From Acidithiobacillus sp. YTS05 (GTDB taxonomy: Bacteria; Pseudomonadota; Gammaproteobacteria; Acidithiobacillales; Acidithiobacillaceae): a stretch of DNA of 64,000 nt. Made by a program: the position numbers and the translations under genes. Shown here in pieces: positions 63,158 to 64,000 of this stretch. Within the stretch, counting starts at the first letter, position 1. Each line of letters begins with the position of its first letter. Location: assembly GCF_024396695.1 (NCBI RefSeq), contig NZ_CP094359.1:620001-684000 (forward strand), read 5' to 3'. The notes beneath the pieces were generated by a model. It did no database searches. It had not been told where the DNA came from and worked only from the letters and a program-made list of their open reading frames with translations.

Positions 63158-63481
63158 TCCACCGTGTCGTCTTCAGCCCGGAAGCCGAGGAACAACTTAC
63201 CGATCTGTATCGGTATATTTCTGGAGCGGCAGGCATCGCATGGTACTGCAATGCAGTACGTCAAATGCATCGTGGACTATTGCGAAAGCTTGGGCACCTT
63301 CCCGCTTCGCGGCACCAAGCGTGATGACGTAAGGCCCGGCTTGCTTGTCACCAACTACAGGAGGCGGGTCGTGATCGCTTTTTCTGTCGGCGCCGAAGTA
63401 GTTTCCATAATCGGCATCTTCTATGGTGAACGGGACTATGAAACGCTCCTGCAATCTGATCTGAGCGACGATAACTCATAG
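63154..63481 (+). pseudogene. parE: ParE-family toxin, frameshifted
   Basis: The ATG at 63154 starts MIHRVVFSPEAEEQLTDLYRYISGAA, a normal ParE N-terminus; the rest of the toxin (GTAMQYVKCIVDYCESLG, PLRGTKRDDVRPGL, VSIIGIFYGERDYE) continues in the next frame to a stop at 63479-63481. Removing one base near 63228-63232 (GCGGCAGGCATCG) restores one 108-residue protein. Unless this is a sequencing error, the toxin is inactive while the antitoxin is intact. Confidence 0.85.
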
Positions 63482-63595
63482 TAGCCGCTCATCGCCTTGG
63501 GCCAGCAATCGCCGAGCTCACGTTTCCATTGACCGGTTTTATGGCGGATGGTACTTTGCAAGCATTCATAATGCCGAGGTTTTTCGGAGCTGATC

Positions 63596-64000
63596 ATGAA
63601 GAATGACGCTGCATCATCCACCACGCAAAGCACGCCGCCCCTCGTTCCCGTCATCCTCTCTGGGGGCACTGGCAGCCGGCTCTGGCCCCTGTCCCGCAAG
63701 CAACAACCCAAGCCCTTTATCCCCCTGCCCGATGGCGAAAACCTGCTGCGCAAGACCTACCGCCGGGTGCAGAACCTGAAGCACGCCGGTCGCGTGTTGA
63801 TGGTCACCAATCGAGATTATTATTTTCTATCACGCGATACGCTGATGGAGATCGCGCCGGGCGCCAGTTCCGAGGTCTCCTATCTACTCGAACCGCAGGC
63901 CCGCAACACCGCCCCGGCCATTGCCTCGGCTGCCCTCTGGGCCCAGGAGCAGGTGGGGGATGACGCCGTGTTGCTAGTGCTGCCCAGCGACCACCTCATC
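63596..64000 (+). CDS. Mannose-1-phosphate guanylyltransferase (N-terminal part; continues beyond window)
   Basis: The first 135 residues include the nucleotidyltransferase signature ILSGGTGSRLWPLSRKQQPKPF and LLEPQARNTAPAIASAALWA, then VLPSDHLI at the window edge. It makes GDP-mannose from mannose-1-phosphate and GTP; many homologues (ManC/AlgA/CpsB) are fused to a mannose-6-phosphate isomerase domain, which cannot be judged here. It fits the neighbouring remnants of surface-polysaccharide genes. Confidence 0.92.
   Translation, partial: MKNDAASSTTQSTPPLVPVILSGGTGSRLWPLSRKQQPKPFIPLPDGENLLRKTYRRVQNLKHAGRVLMVTNRDYYFLSRDTLMEIAPGASSEVSYLLEPQARNTAPAIASAALWAQEQVGDDAVLLVLPSDHLI

Overview
This window looks like chromosome from an acidophilic, chemolithoautotrophic gammaproteobacterium-like organism, most likely Acidithiobacillus or a close relative. 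The basis is the mix of genes: a bd-type quinol oxidase operon, a glycolate oxidase/glycerate kinase cluster of the kind an autotroph uses to salvage 2-phosphoglycolate, a GH15 glucoamylase with a glucose-dehydrogenase-like SDR, and a moderately high G+C composition. The genus call is an inference from gene content, not from a marker comparison.

Layout. 1-9 kb: SDR and glucoamylase (minus), polyprenyl diphosphate synthase, tRNA-Pro(CGG), a FtsI-type PBP with small membrane proteins, and an ABC-F ATPase. 9-13 kb: uracil-DNA glycosylase, an epimerase-like SDR, an LLM flavin oxidoreductase and oligoribonuclease. 13.0-13.5 kb: a 217-bp tandem repeat in which every copy carries an intrinsic terminator. 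13.6-20.5 kb: an orphan response regulator facing a TonB-dependent receptor-exbB-exbD-tonB-phoD operon that sits behind two near-consensus Pho boxes. 20.5-27.3 kb: yicC-gmk-rpoZ-spoT-ridA-recG housekeeping block. 27.3-38.2 kb: YefM-YoeB toxin-antitoxin pair with its TGTACA operator, an L,D-transpeptidase, a diguanylate cyclase, hemG, two AI-2E-family proteins, rlmB, tatD and a PhnP-like hydrolase.

38.2-49.1 kb is a catabolic/salvage island: MFS transporter, IclR regulator, a TPP enzyme with mixed transketolase/phosphoketolase motifs, a DUF1537 (3-oxo-tetronate/threonate-type) kinase, glcDEF and glycerate kinase. The same 27-bp direct-repeat operator lies in front of the transporter and in the regulator/TPP-enzyme intergenic region, tying these genes into one regulon. 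Chemically the set could turn glyoxylate into a triose phosphate by a route without glyoxylate carboligase; this is a hypothesis. 49.4-50.2 kb holds two accessory genes around a solitary integron attC site. A TPP riboswitch and thiC follow.

52.5-58.5 kb contains a second strong candidate for a new system: a cytochrome bd operon (degenerate ETHE1-like protein, cydA, cydB, two small membrane proteins) behind a canonical sigma-54 promoter (GG-N10-GC), divergent from a NtrC-type activator with a cysteine-rich N-terminal domain, with three CTGCC/GGCAG inverted repeats placed at enhancer distance. 58.5-60.6 kb: an esterase and a lipoamide-dehydrogenase-like flavoprotein. 60.6-64 kb is a decayed accessory region: a 5'-truncated alpha-oxoamine synthase, a mosaic of glycosyltransferase/capsule-gene fragments, a 22-bp direct repeat bracketing the remnant of an AbiEii-like toxin pair, a ParD antitoxin with a frameshifted ParE, and the start of a mannose-1-phosphate guanylyltransferase gene that leaves the window.
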